The notes under the pieces are model-generated. The model searched no databases and was not told the DNA's origin. It was given only the letters and a program-made list of their open reading frames with translations. A DNA stretch of 46,983 nucleotides, from contig CAZSTS010000017.1 of NCBI GenBank assembly GCA_964609965.1, forward strand, positions 1 through 46,983. The letters are read 5' to 3'. The stretch comes from JAHJDR01 sp964609965. GTDB taxonomy: Bacteria; UBA10199; JADGCS01. The position numbers and the translations under genes are program-made. This document shows, one piece after another, positions 1 to 8,000 of the stretch (position 1 is the stretch's first letter; every line of letters begins with the position of its first letter).

Positions 1-21
1 TAGGGACTCTCATCCCTCATT

Positions 22-1008
22 TTGGCCAATTACACAAAATTATTTACACTCCCCATGATTCAAGATTACCTATATTTGCGCAGTTGGGCTCTCTTTGGAA
101 CCTGTATTTTCTTTGCTGTTAAGGAATTCCTTCAGGCCTTTGAAGAGGTAATGTTTGCTAATTTTGTTTATCTTATTGCTGTGTTTCTCAATGTTTTATT
201 GAATTTCATCTTTGTATTTGGTCTTTGGGGCTTTCCACGTATGGATATGCTTGGTTTGGCTTTGTCTAGCTTTCTCATTCGTAGTATTTTGGCTGTTGCG
301 TTACTCATTTATTCTGGAAAATATCTATTAAAAAGCTGGCAATATAATCGTCAAATAATGAAAAAAATATTCAGAGTAGGTTGGCCTATAGCCTGTACGT
401 TGTTTGCTGAGATAGCAGGGTTTTGTGCAATGACTTTCATTATTGCACGTATTAGCACACTCCAGACAGCAGCCCATAATATTGTAGTCACGTTAGCTTC
501 TATCACTTTTATGGTACCTCTTGCTGTATCATCAGCTGCTTCGGTAAAAATTGGACATGCTTTTGGTGAAAAAAACATGTTTCGTATTGTTAATTATTCT
601 CAAGGGTCTCTTTTTCTCTCTGTTTCTTTTATGTTGGTGATGGGAGTGCTATTCTATATTTTTCCCAAATTTTTTATAGGATTATTTTCAGCAGATTCTG
701 AAGTTATTCATGTTGGGATTCCCATGATAATTGTTGTGGCTTTTTTTCAGATCTTTGATGGGGCACAAGTCACTTTGGGGGGAATTATTCGCGGTCTCCA
801 TATTTCAAAGCCTATTTTTATTACACAGACAGTTGCTTTTTGGGGCATTGGTCTTCCTTTGGGTATTTATCTAGCCTACTATCAACACAAAGAAGCTCTT
901 GGTCTTTGGCTTGGATTCGCTCTTGCCTTGGCTTTTTCTGCCGGCTGCCTCACAATTGTTCTCAAAGTTATTTTACGAAAACTTAACAAAAAATGGGCAA
1001 GTGTCTAA
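22..1008 (+). CDS. MATE family multidrug/Na+ antiporter, N-terminally incomplete
   Basis: The roughly 328 residues read as about nine hydrophobic helices with the spacing of the MATE (NorM-like) exporter family, which moves drugs or metabolites outward across the inner membrane using a Na+ or H+ gradient. The part seen starts at about helix 3-4 (DYLYLRSWALFG, followed by the asparagine-rich helix FLNVLLNFIFVFG) and runs to the C-terminus. Family members are usually about 440-460 residues, so helices 1-3 are missing. The frame meets a TAG at bases 1-3, which blocks extension upstream, and the only nearby initiator is a TTG at 22 that would start inside the fold. I therefore see either a pseudogene, a sequence error at the edge, or a broken start. 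Family call is firm; substrate is unknown. Confidence 0.8.
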   Translation: MANYTKLFTLPMIQDYLYLRSWALFGTCIFFAVKEFLQAFEEVMFANFVYLIAVFLNVLLNFIFVFGLWGFPRMDMLGLALSSFLIRSILAVALLIYSGKYLLKSWQYNRQIMKKIFRVGWPIACTLFAEIAGFCAMTFIIARISTLQTAAHNIVVTLASITFMVPLAVSSAASVKIGHAFGEKNMFRIVNYSQGSLFLSVSFMLVMGVLFYIFPKFFIGLFSADSEVIHVGIPMIIVVAFFQIFDGAQVTLGGIIRGLHISKPIFITQTVAFWGIGLPLGIYLAYYQHKEALGLWLGFALALAFSAGCLTIVLKVILRKLNKKWASV

Positions 1009-1027
1009 TCATAGACAAACATTTTAT

Positions 1028-1056
1028 TTGCAAAAAGCATAAAATATTGGCATAGT
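1028..1056 (+). promoter_or_regulatory. Putative sigma70-type promoter for gspCD
   Basis: TTGCAA at 1028-1033 is followed after 17 bp by CATAGT at 1051-1056. The -10 and downstream bases (GCATAGTTACCGC) closely match the candidate rpsA promoter at 24196-24223 (GCATAGTTACTGC), which strengthens both. The call rests on pattern only. Confidence 0.4.
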
Positions 1057-1171
1057 TACCGCATCCCATTCGTTCCCAGCGGCAATGGTTCACCAAAGGA
1101 GTGAATTATTTGCTGGTAGCGGTCCTCAAAGCCATATTCAACCTACCTATCGGCAATTTAATCATAAAAAC

Positions 1172-2116
1172 ATGGGAGCAACATTAAAAAAATATATCTG
1201 GGTTATTGGTCTCATCTGTGTTGTGATTATTAGTTATCTATTAGCAAAAATCACCACATTGTATATCGAAGGTTATTTTCCTAATGTTGTGATTACAACC
1301 TCAGGCCCTACAGAAACAAAAACAACAACCGCACAACCCAAGGCAAAAGCAGTCAATATTGATGTCATTCTCAAAAGAAATTTCTTTGATGCTAGTGAAA
1401 CGCCTATCGATAGCATCATTGTATCAGATGACCAGCAAGACACACAAATATCGACTACATCTGACGAGGCTGTTGAAACAAAACTCAATATAAAACTTAT
1501 TTCTACAATCGCTGTTGGAAATGGGAAAAACGAATTTAGCTCGTGTGTTGTCGATGCCAATCGAATTAAAGATACCTATTTTATAGGGGGTAAAAAATCT
1601 TTTGCACCTGGCACCAAACTAGTCCGTATTTTGCCCAAACGCGTTGAGTTCATTAACAATGGCCAGTTAGAATATGTCAAATTGGAAGAATTCGCCAAAA
1701 ATATTAACCTCACCAAAAAACCAGTTCTAAACACAGATACAGGAATCAAAAAAATTACACGAACTGAAGATTCTACTGATGAAAGCATTGTGAGAGAAGG
1801 TGATAGTTTTCAGATTGCGAGAGCTGAAGTTGAAGCAGCTTTGGCTAATATGAGCAAACTTTATACTGATATACGTGGTGTGCCTTTTTTTGATAATGGG
1901 GTAGCCAAAGGTTTTAAAATTCTTAGTGTTAAGAGAGGTTCTTTGTTTGAAAAATTAGGGATTCGTCGTGGCGATATATTAAAATCTGTTAATGGAAGAA
2001 CTCTCGATATCCAATCAGGGTTTGAAACATTTAAATCACTAAGAACAGAAACGGAATTTGCTTTAGAAATTGAAAGACGAGGAGAGAGTTTATCTTATAA
2101 ATATGAGATTATTTAA
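1172..2116 (+). CDS. gspC: Type II secretion system protein GspC with C-terminal PDZ domain
   Basis: GspC is the inner-membrane clamp that links the cytoplasmic-membrane platform to the secretin GspD. The protein has one N-terminal membrane helix (YIWVIGLICVVIISYLLA), a linker with an RNFFD motif typical of the start of the HR (homology region) domain, a beta-rich HR domain, and a C-terminal PDZ domain (about the last 85 residues, including RRGDILKSVNGR). It lies 77 bp upstream of gspD in the same direction, the usual order. The start is uncertain: the open frame reaches an ATG at 1085, but the ATG at 1172 puts only a short basic tail (MGATLKKY) before the helix, as is normal. Neither has a clear Shine-Dalgarno sequence. 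Family call from domain order and context. Confidence 0.82.
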   Translation: MGATLKKYIWVIGLICVVIISYLLAKITTLYIEGYFPNVVITTSGPTETKTTTAQPKAKAVNIDVILKRNFFDASETPIDSIIVSDDQQDTQISTTSDEAVETKLNIKLISTIAVGNGKNEFSSCVVDANRIKDTYFIGGKKSFAPGTKLVRILPKRVEFINNGQLEYVKLEEFAKNINLTKKPVLNTDTGIKKITRTEDSTDESIVREGDSFQIARAEVEAALANMSKLYTDIRGVPFFDNGVAKGFKILSVKRGSLFEKLGIRRGDILKSVNGRTLDIQSGFETFKSLRTETEFALEIERRGESLSYKYEII

Positions 2117-2193
2117 AATGAATTCAGAAACACAGGATCAGAAGACGGGAACAAACCTTATTCTGAAATCTGTGATTCTGGGTTTTTAAAAGT

Positions 2194-4464
2194 ATGAAAT
2201 CAAGAATCATTACTATTTCAATCGGTTTATTTTTGACAATAACACTATCTTGTTCATTGAGTTTTGCACAGGGATTTAAAAAACTCGATGTGAGCGATAA
2301 ATACGGGACAGAAGGTTCCACGCCAATAAAAACCGACACTACAGAAGGCTCTTCTATCCTTTCTCAAGAAGAAGATCCCAATTCAGTGTATTTTAATGGT
2401 ACTGATGTCGAAATCAAAGACATGATACGCCAAATATCAGCTCTTTCGGGTAAAAACTTTATCATTAACGATAAAGTTCGTGGCAAGATTACCATAGTTT
2501 CTGACAAGAAAATGACCAAAGAAGAGGCTTATCAAGCGTTTTTATCTGCCTTGGAGATCAATGGATTCACCACTGTGATGACTCCTTCTGGTTTAATTAG
2601 CATAGTGCCTCAGAAAGAATCGTGGAGCAAGCCTATCGACGTTTATAAAAAAGAAAATCCTACTACAGATAAATACATAACACGCATTATTCAGCTCCAG
2701 AATATTTCAGCAAATGAAGTTTCTTCTCTTATTAAAGGGATGGTTTCTAAGAGTGGTAATATGTTTGCGTACCCTACAACAAACTCGATTATTATTACAG
2801 ACACAGGTTCTAATATTAACCATTTATTACAATTGATTAATGAACTCGACAAAGAAGGGCCACAAGAAACCATGGAAATGATTCCTATTATCCATGCTGA
2901 TGCAAAAGACATTGCAGACAAAATCACTCAAATATTCGATAAATCGGCCTCCAAAAGTAAGACATCGGTAAGGAGCCGTCGGAGCAGGAGCAAAACAACT
3001 CAACTTGAGGATGTACAGTCAATTTCAAAGGTTTTGGCAGATGAAAGAACAAATTCTGTTCTTATCATGGGAACAAAGAGAGCTATTATTAAGGTGAGAG
3101 CCTTTATTGCAAAACTTGATCGTCCTCTTGCAGGAGCTGAGGGCAAGATTCATGTGTATTATCTCAAATACGCTAAATCAGAAGATGTCGCTACTGTGCT
3201 TTCTAATCTTGTTTCGAGCTCAAAATCAAAATCATCAAAGACATCAAAGAAATCAACATCTAAAAAATCAACAGCAGGTGCTGTGACTCTTCAGGGTGGT
3301 GTGCAAGTAACAGCTGATGCTGACACAAACTCACTTATTGTCGTGGCTTCGGCAAAAGATTACCAAATTCTTGTTGATCAAGTGATTAAGAAACTCGATA
3401 TTTTAAGACCTCAAGTTTATCTTGAATCAGTTATCATGTCTTTGGATGTTCAAAAGTCATCAACAGTAGGTCTTTCAGGCTTAGGTGGCTTATTAAGCTC
3501 AATAGCTGGGAGTCAAATTAACTTCTTTGGATCTATCATGCCATCAACACCCAATGCTATCACAACTTTAGCTGGTGCTAGTGGTGGTTTTGGAGGCGGT
3601 GCGTTTTCGACTGATACCATTGATTTTACACTTTCAGATGGTTCCACCGCATCTGTTCCGTCTGTGAGTGGTATTATTATGGCTTTGGCTTCAGATACTG
3701 ATGCCAATGTCTTGTCAACTCCTAGTATTCTCACACTCGATAATGAAGAGGCTAAAATTCAGGTTGGTAAAGAAGTTCCCGTCCCTTCAGGAACAACAGT
3801 ATCCAGCGGAGTGACAACCTTTGATGTAACACGTGAAGACACAGGTATTATTTTAACCATTACACCTCAAATTTCTGAGAATGATACAGTTCGACTTCAA
3901 ATTTCGCAGGAAATTTCCAGTGTTTTTACATCTGATGCTAATTTAGGTCCCACTTTGGATAAAAAATCAGTTGAAACAGTCGTTGTGGCTAAAAACCGAC
4001 AGACAATTGTAATAGGTGGCCTTATCGATGACAAACAAACTGTCACAACCCACAAAGTGCCTTTGTTAGGAGATATTCCTGTTTTAGGAGGTCTATTTAG
4101 AACAAGGATTAATTCCAAAGAGAAGACTAACCTTTTGGTGTTTATTACGCCTTACATTATTAGAGAGCGTAGAGATTATCTCGCTATTCTCAAAAAGAAG
4201 ATTGAAGAGCGGAATAAATTTATCGACACTAATTATGGTAAGAGCCAAAGGAAGCATATTCGTAAAGCCATTGTAGATCATGCTGAAGAATTATTAGAGT
4301 TTAAGTGCCAAGATTATACAGATACAGACCCTTGCTATTCAGTGCCTCAAAGAACATCTCAGAATGGTCAGACACCTCTTGCTCCACAAACAACTCAGCC
4401 AGTGCTCCCTAAAGCTCAGAGTGATTATTACGGTCCACCAAAAAAGATAAGGTATAAGAATTAA
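2194..4464 (+). CDS. gspD: Type II secretion system secretin GspD
   Basis: GspD forms the outer-membrane channel through which folded exoproteins leave the periplasm. A signal peptide (about residues 1-26, ending SFAQ) is followed by the N0 domain (about 62-145), N1 (160-225), N2 (228-310), N3 (315-405) and the secretin beta-barrel domain (about 405-660). The family motifs VPVPSG (about 527-532), TGIILTITPQI and VPLLGDIPVLGGLFR are present. The 756-residue length is normal to slightly long. Two basic, Ser/Lys/Arg-rich loops interrupt N2 (about 250-268) and N3 (about 343-366), and a Pro/Gln-rich tail with two cysteines follows the barrel. N3 loops in GspD are often disordered, so these fit the family but are unusually basic. 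gspC precedes it; no other gsp gene is adjacent. Confidence 0.95.
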   Translation: MKSRIITISIGLFLTITLSCSLSFAQGFKKLDVSDKYGTEGSTPIKTDTTEGSSILSQEEDPNSVYFNGTDVEIKDMIRQISALSGKNFIINDKVRGKITIVSDKKMTKEEAYQAFLSALEINGFTTVMTPSGLISIVPQKESWSKPIDVYKKENPTTDKYITRIIQLQNISANEVSSLIKGMVSKSGNMFAYPTTNSIIITDTGSNINHLLQLINELDKEGPQETMEMIPIIHADAKDIADKITQIFDKSASKSKTSVRSRRSRSKTTQLEDVQSISKVLADERTNSVLIMGTKRAIIKVRAFIAKLDRPLAGAEGKIHVYYLKYAKSEDVATVLSNLVSSSKSKSSKTSKKSTSKKSTAGAVTLQGGVQVTADADTNSLIVVASAKDYQILVDQVIKKLDILRPQVYLESVIMSLDVQKSSTVGLSGLGGLLSSIAGSQINFFGSIMPSTPNAITTLAGASGGFGGGAFSTDTIDFTLSDGSTASVPSVSGIIMALASDTDANVLSTPSILTLDNEEAKIQVGKEVPVPSGTTVSSGVTTFDVTREDTGIILTITPQISENDTVRLQISQEISSVFTSDANLGPTLDKKSVETVVVAKNRQTIVIGGLIDDKQTVTTHKVPLLGDIPVLGGLFRTRINSKEKTNLLVFITPYIIRERRDYLAILKKKIEERNKFIDTNYGKSQRKHIRKAIVDHAEELLEFKCQDYTDTDPCYSVPQRTSQNGQTPLAPQTTQPVLPKAQSDYYGPPKKIRYKN

Positions 4465-4499
4465 TCGTGGATCGTAAATTGTGGGTCGTGAATCGTCAT
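4465..4499 (+). repeat. Heptad tandem array (5 x 7 bp), unit TCGTGNA
   Basis: Five units TCGTGGA, TCGTAAA, TTGTGGG, TCGTGAA and TCGTCAT run without gap and begin at the base after the gspD stop codon. Confidence 0.8.
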
Positions 4500-4540
4500 T
4501 CAATAAATATCAATTGATCAATTCCAATATATATTAAATA

Positions 4541-4568
4541 AGTCTTAAGGTCTAAAGTCTAAAGTCAA
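4541..4568 (+). repeat. Heptad tandem array (4 x 7 bp), unit AAGTCTA
   Basis: Four units AGTCTTA, AGGTCTA, AAGTCTA and AAGTCAA end just before the AAGGA ribosome-binding site of dut. Upstream, 4512-4523 is a perfect palindrome AATTGATCAATT. Confidence 0.75.
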
Positions 4569-4579
4569 AAGGAATTAAT

Positions 4580-5020
4580 ATGCAGTTAAAAATTAAACGA
4601 CTACGTGATAACCAGGATTTGCCTTTACCTAAATACGAAAGCACTCATTCATCAGGAATGGATCTTAGGGCTGATGTGAAAGAAGATATCGTGCTTAAGG
4701 CAGGGGAAAGAACTCTTATTCCCACAGGACTAGCAGTTGAATTTCCTGATGGGCATGAGCTCCAAATTCGTCCTCGAAGTGGCTTAGCTATTAAGAATGG
4801 TATTTCGATGGTCAACACACCAGGCACGATTGATGCAGATTATCGAGGTGAAATTAAAGTGATTATCATCAATCATGGAAGTGAAGATTTTGTGATAAAA
4901 CGCGGAGATAGAATTGCTCAAATGGTGATGGCCCCTATTGTGCAACCCGAAATTATCGAAGTCCAAGAAGTAAATGACACAGACCGTGGTGCAGGTGGTT
5001 TTGGATCGACGGGATCGTGA
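4580..5020 (+). CDS. dut: Deoxyuridine 5'-triphosphate nucleotidohydrolase (dUTPase)
   Basis: This cytoplasmic homotrimer hydrolyses dUTP to dUMP and pyrophosphate, keeping uracil out of DNA and feeding thymidylate synthesis. All five trimeric-dUTPase motifs are visible: GMDLRA (26-31), RPRSGLA (64-70), GTIDADYRG (82-90, with the catalytic Asp at 85), RGDRIAQ (108-114) and the C-terminal lid RGAGGFGSTG (136-145). The 146-residue length is standard. The ATG follows AAGGA at good spacing. It is flanked on both sides by heptad arrays, so it may be transcribed apart from gspD and the macroglobulin gene. Confidence 0.97.
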   Translation: MQLKIKRLRDNQDLPLPKYESTHSSGMDLRADVKEDIVLKAGERTLIPTGLAVEFPDGHELQIRPRSGLAIKNGISMVNTPGTIDADYRGEIKVIIINHGSEDFVIKRGDRIAQMVMAPIVQPEIIEVQEVNDTDRGAGGFGSTGS

Positions 5021-5021
5021 T

Positions 5022-5056
5022 TAGTAGCTGGTAGCTAGTAGCTAGTAGCTAGTAGT
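5022..5056 (+). repeat. Heptad tandem array (5 x 7 bp), unit TAGTAGC
   Basis: Units TAGTAGC, TGGTAGC, TAGTAGC, TAGTAGC and TAGTAGT start one base after the dut stop and end 12 bp before the macroglobulin start codon. Confidence 0.85.
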
Positions 5057-5068
5057 TCGGAGAACAAT

Positions 5069-8000
5069 ATGAGAAAAATAGCATTAAGTTTATTTTGTTT
5101 ATTTTTTTTCATTTCATGTACTGGAGCTAATCAAGATAGTTCAACAAAAGACTACCTCAAACAATATAAAGATCAGCAAGGTCCTCTCATTGTTGATTAT
5201 CACTCACCAACAAATGACGTAACCATTGACCAGAACAAGGTTGTTATTCACTTTTCACAACCCATGGTGCCTCTGACCAGTTTGGGAAAAGCAGAAAGCA
5301 CAGGCCTTGTCACGATTTCACCAAAACTCGAAGGTTACTTTAAATGGGTCAATTCTAGGACGCTTGTGTATCAAGCTAAAGGGGAACTGCCTTATGCCAC
5401 AACATTCAACGTGATTGTGAGTGCTGGCAAAGAATCTCTTTTAGGTTATGCCATGCTCAAGGATTTCTCCTTTTCATTTAAAACTCCAGAACCTAGAGTT
5501 TTTCAAGTATTGCCCAATGGTGAATCTAATGAAATTTCACAAAATCCCATATTCAGAGTGAGTTTTAATCAAGCGGTTAAGGCCAAACAGCTATATGAAA
5601 AATTAGAATTAACTCAAGGAGAGCCTAGTCAGAAAGTAAAAATAAAGACGGAATGTTATTACCATGAAGAGCTTCAAAAAACAGGGAGCGGAAAAGGTTG
5701 TACTCAAGTTAATATCAGTCCTCTGTCTAAATTAAATAAAATAACAAAGGTCACTTTAAAAGTATTAAAAGGACTCGAAGGGATACAAGGGTCAGATCTT
5801 TCAAAAGAGGACTATGCAATCTCATACAAAACCCATGGGGATTTTGAGGTAACAGACATTAAGTGTGCGAAGGATTGTTTGCCATATTCTACCCTACATA
5901 TTCATGCAACAACTCCCATTGATAGAACAAATTTCCATAAGTATGTTTTTTTCGATCCCCCTGTGCCTAATGTTGAAAGGATGTATAAATATTGGGACAA
6001 AATAAATAAGTATTTGGCTGTTTCTTTAAATTTCAAGCCATCAACCAACTACACTGTGACTGTTAATCCTGAGATTAAGGACATCTATGGTCAAGAAACA
6101 GGGACAAAGAAGCAGTTTAAATTTCAAACAGCACCTCATGAGCCTACAATTTTCACTCCTTATATTACTGATCAGGTTATGAGTTATCATTCTGGTGCTA
6201 ATCTTGGTTTTTTGGCCAGAAATGTTAAAACAGCAACGGCGAGATTTAAGTATTTTAATAGAGACTCAGATATCATCTCTTTTCTTGAAGATCCTAATGA
6301 ATCATTTGATTCTTTGGTTGGCAATGCTCAAAGCTGGGATTTAACAATGGAGTTTTTGGGCAAGATTACAAACAAGAAAAAATATTTTTCGATACCAGCT
6401 TCTAAAGTGCTGGGTAATAGAAAATCATCAGTTGTTTTATCTGAATTTTACTCTCCTGACTATGTCCACTATAATCACTCAACCAAATCTTACGAAGTCA
6501 TCCATGACTGGGTGTTAAGACAGATCACAGATCTAGCTATTGATTTTAAATTATCAAAAACTGATGGTTTGGTATGGGTAACAAGCTTGTCTTCGGCCAA
6601 AAATCTCGCCAATGTAAGGGTTATGATTTACAATCCCTGGGGCAAACTGATTTATCGCACACTCACTAATTCCAAGGGATTTGCGAAAATACCTGGTCGA
6701 GATGAACTCCATCGGATATCAAGACGTCTTGTTCCAAAAGATGAAAAAAAGAGAGCCACTGACCCTTTATATATATTTGCTCATTATGGAACAGATCGAG
6801 CCTTTGTGACGGACTACTGGAATGATGATATGGGGTATGGGTATTATGGTTATGATGATTATAGTGACTCAGATGATGATAGTGATTCAAGCAATCAAAA
6901 GCCCAAAGAAACTGTAAAGGTGAGGGGGCATGTTCTTACAGATCGAGGTTTGTACAAGCCAGGTGAAGAGCTAAAAATTAAAGGATATTTGAGGCAAATT
7001 ACGGCAACTGGGCTTAAGCCATTTCTTGATCCTGTGACAGTTGTTATTAAAGAACCACGTCAGAGCAAACCCATTAAGATAGATGTGACGCCTAATTCTC
7101 GTGGTAATTTCTCGGTTTCTCACACTCTCTCAGAATATGGACAATTAGGTCATTATTCTATTAAGATTTTGCCTCAGGTTGAAGGGGCTGACATCAACTC
7201 CTATGCAGGGTTTAGGGTCGAAAAGTTTCGCAAGCCAGAATTCAAAGTTACATTTGATAAAGCGAACAAGGAATTTTTTAAAGGTGATCAAATCAAATTT
7301 GATATTCGGGCAAATTATCTTTTTGGCGCTCCTATGAAAAAAGCGCCTATTTCAACCTATGTTGCGTCCTTTCTCACAAGCTATTATCCAAAAAATGACT
7401 TAGAACTTAGGTTTGGGCGTCTTTATGAACACCGGAAAGAGCATCAACAACAGATATATAAACTGGGTAAGTCAATTGAGGCCAAACTTGATGATAAAGG
7501 GCTCTATGCAATTCAATATGAAACTCAAAAGCTCTACAAGGACTTTATTGATCCTATACGTATTCGTTTTGAAGCTGAAGTGAAGGATGTAAGCAAACAA
7601 TCTCAGGCAAGTACCAAAAGAATTCTCATGCATCCTGCTTCTTATTATGTTGGGGGAAAAGTTAATCAGTTATTTTATGATGAGAATGAAAAGATTCAAT
7701 TAGAATTCGCAACCCTGTCTCCAGAAGGAAAGATTCTTATTGATAAAGAAGTTGCTGTTGATTTGATGCGAGTGAAATGGATAAGTGTTAAACGCGAAAC
7801 TCTCCATTCGCAGTATGAGACAGAAACAAAACGAATTGAAGAGCGCCTTGATGGCTGTATCAAAAAAACTCAGAAAGAAAATAATGCATGCGATTTTGCT
7901 GCAAAAGAAAGCGGGTATTATTTCTTTAAACTGTCATCTAAAGATAGTCAGGGAAGGCTGAGTATTTCTGAGATCCCTTTTTATGTCACAGGCTCTAATT

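Noticed and set aside
2118..2189. Small 23-codon frame between gspC and gspD
   Set aside because: No ribosome-binding site, no similarity I recognise, and the length is expected by chance.
4465..5056. CRISPR array
   Set aside because: Units are 7 bp without spacers, and no cas gene is present.
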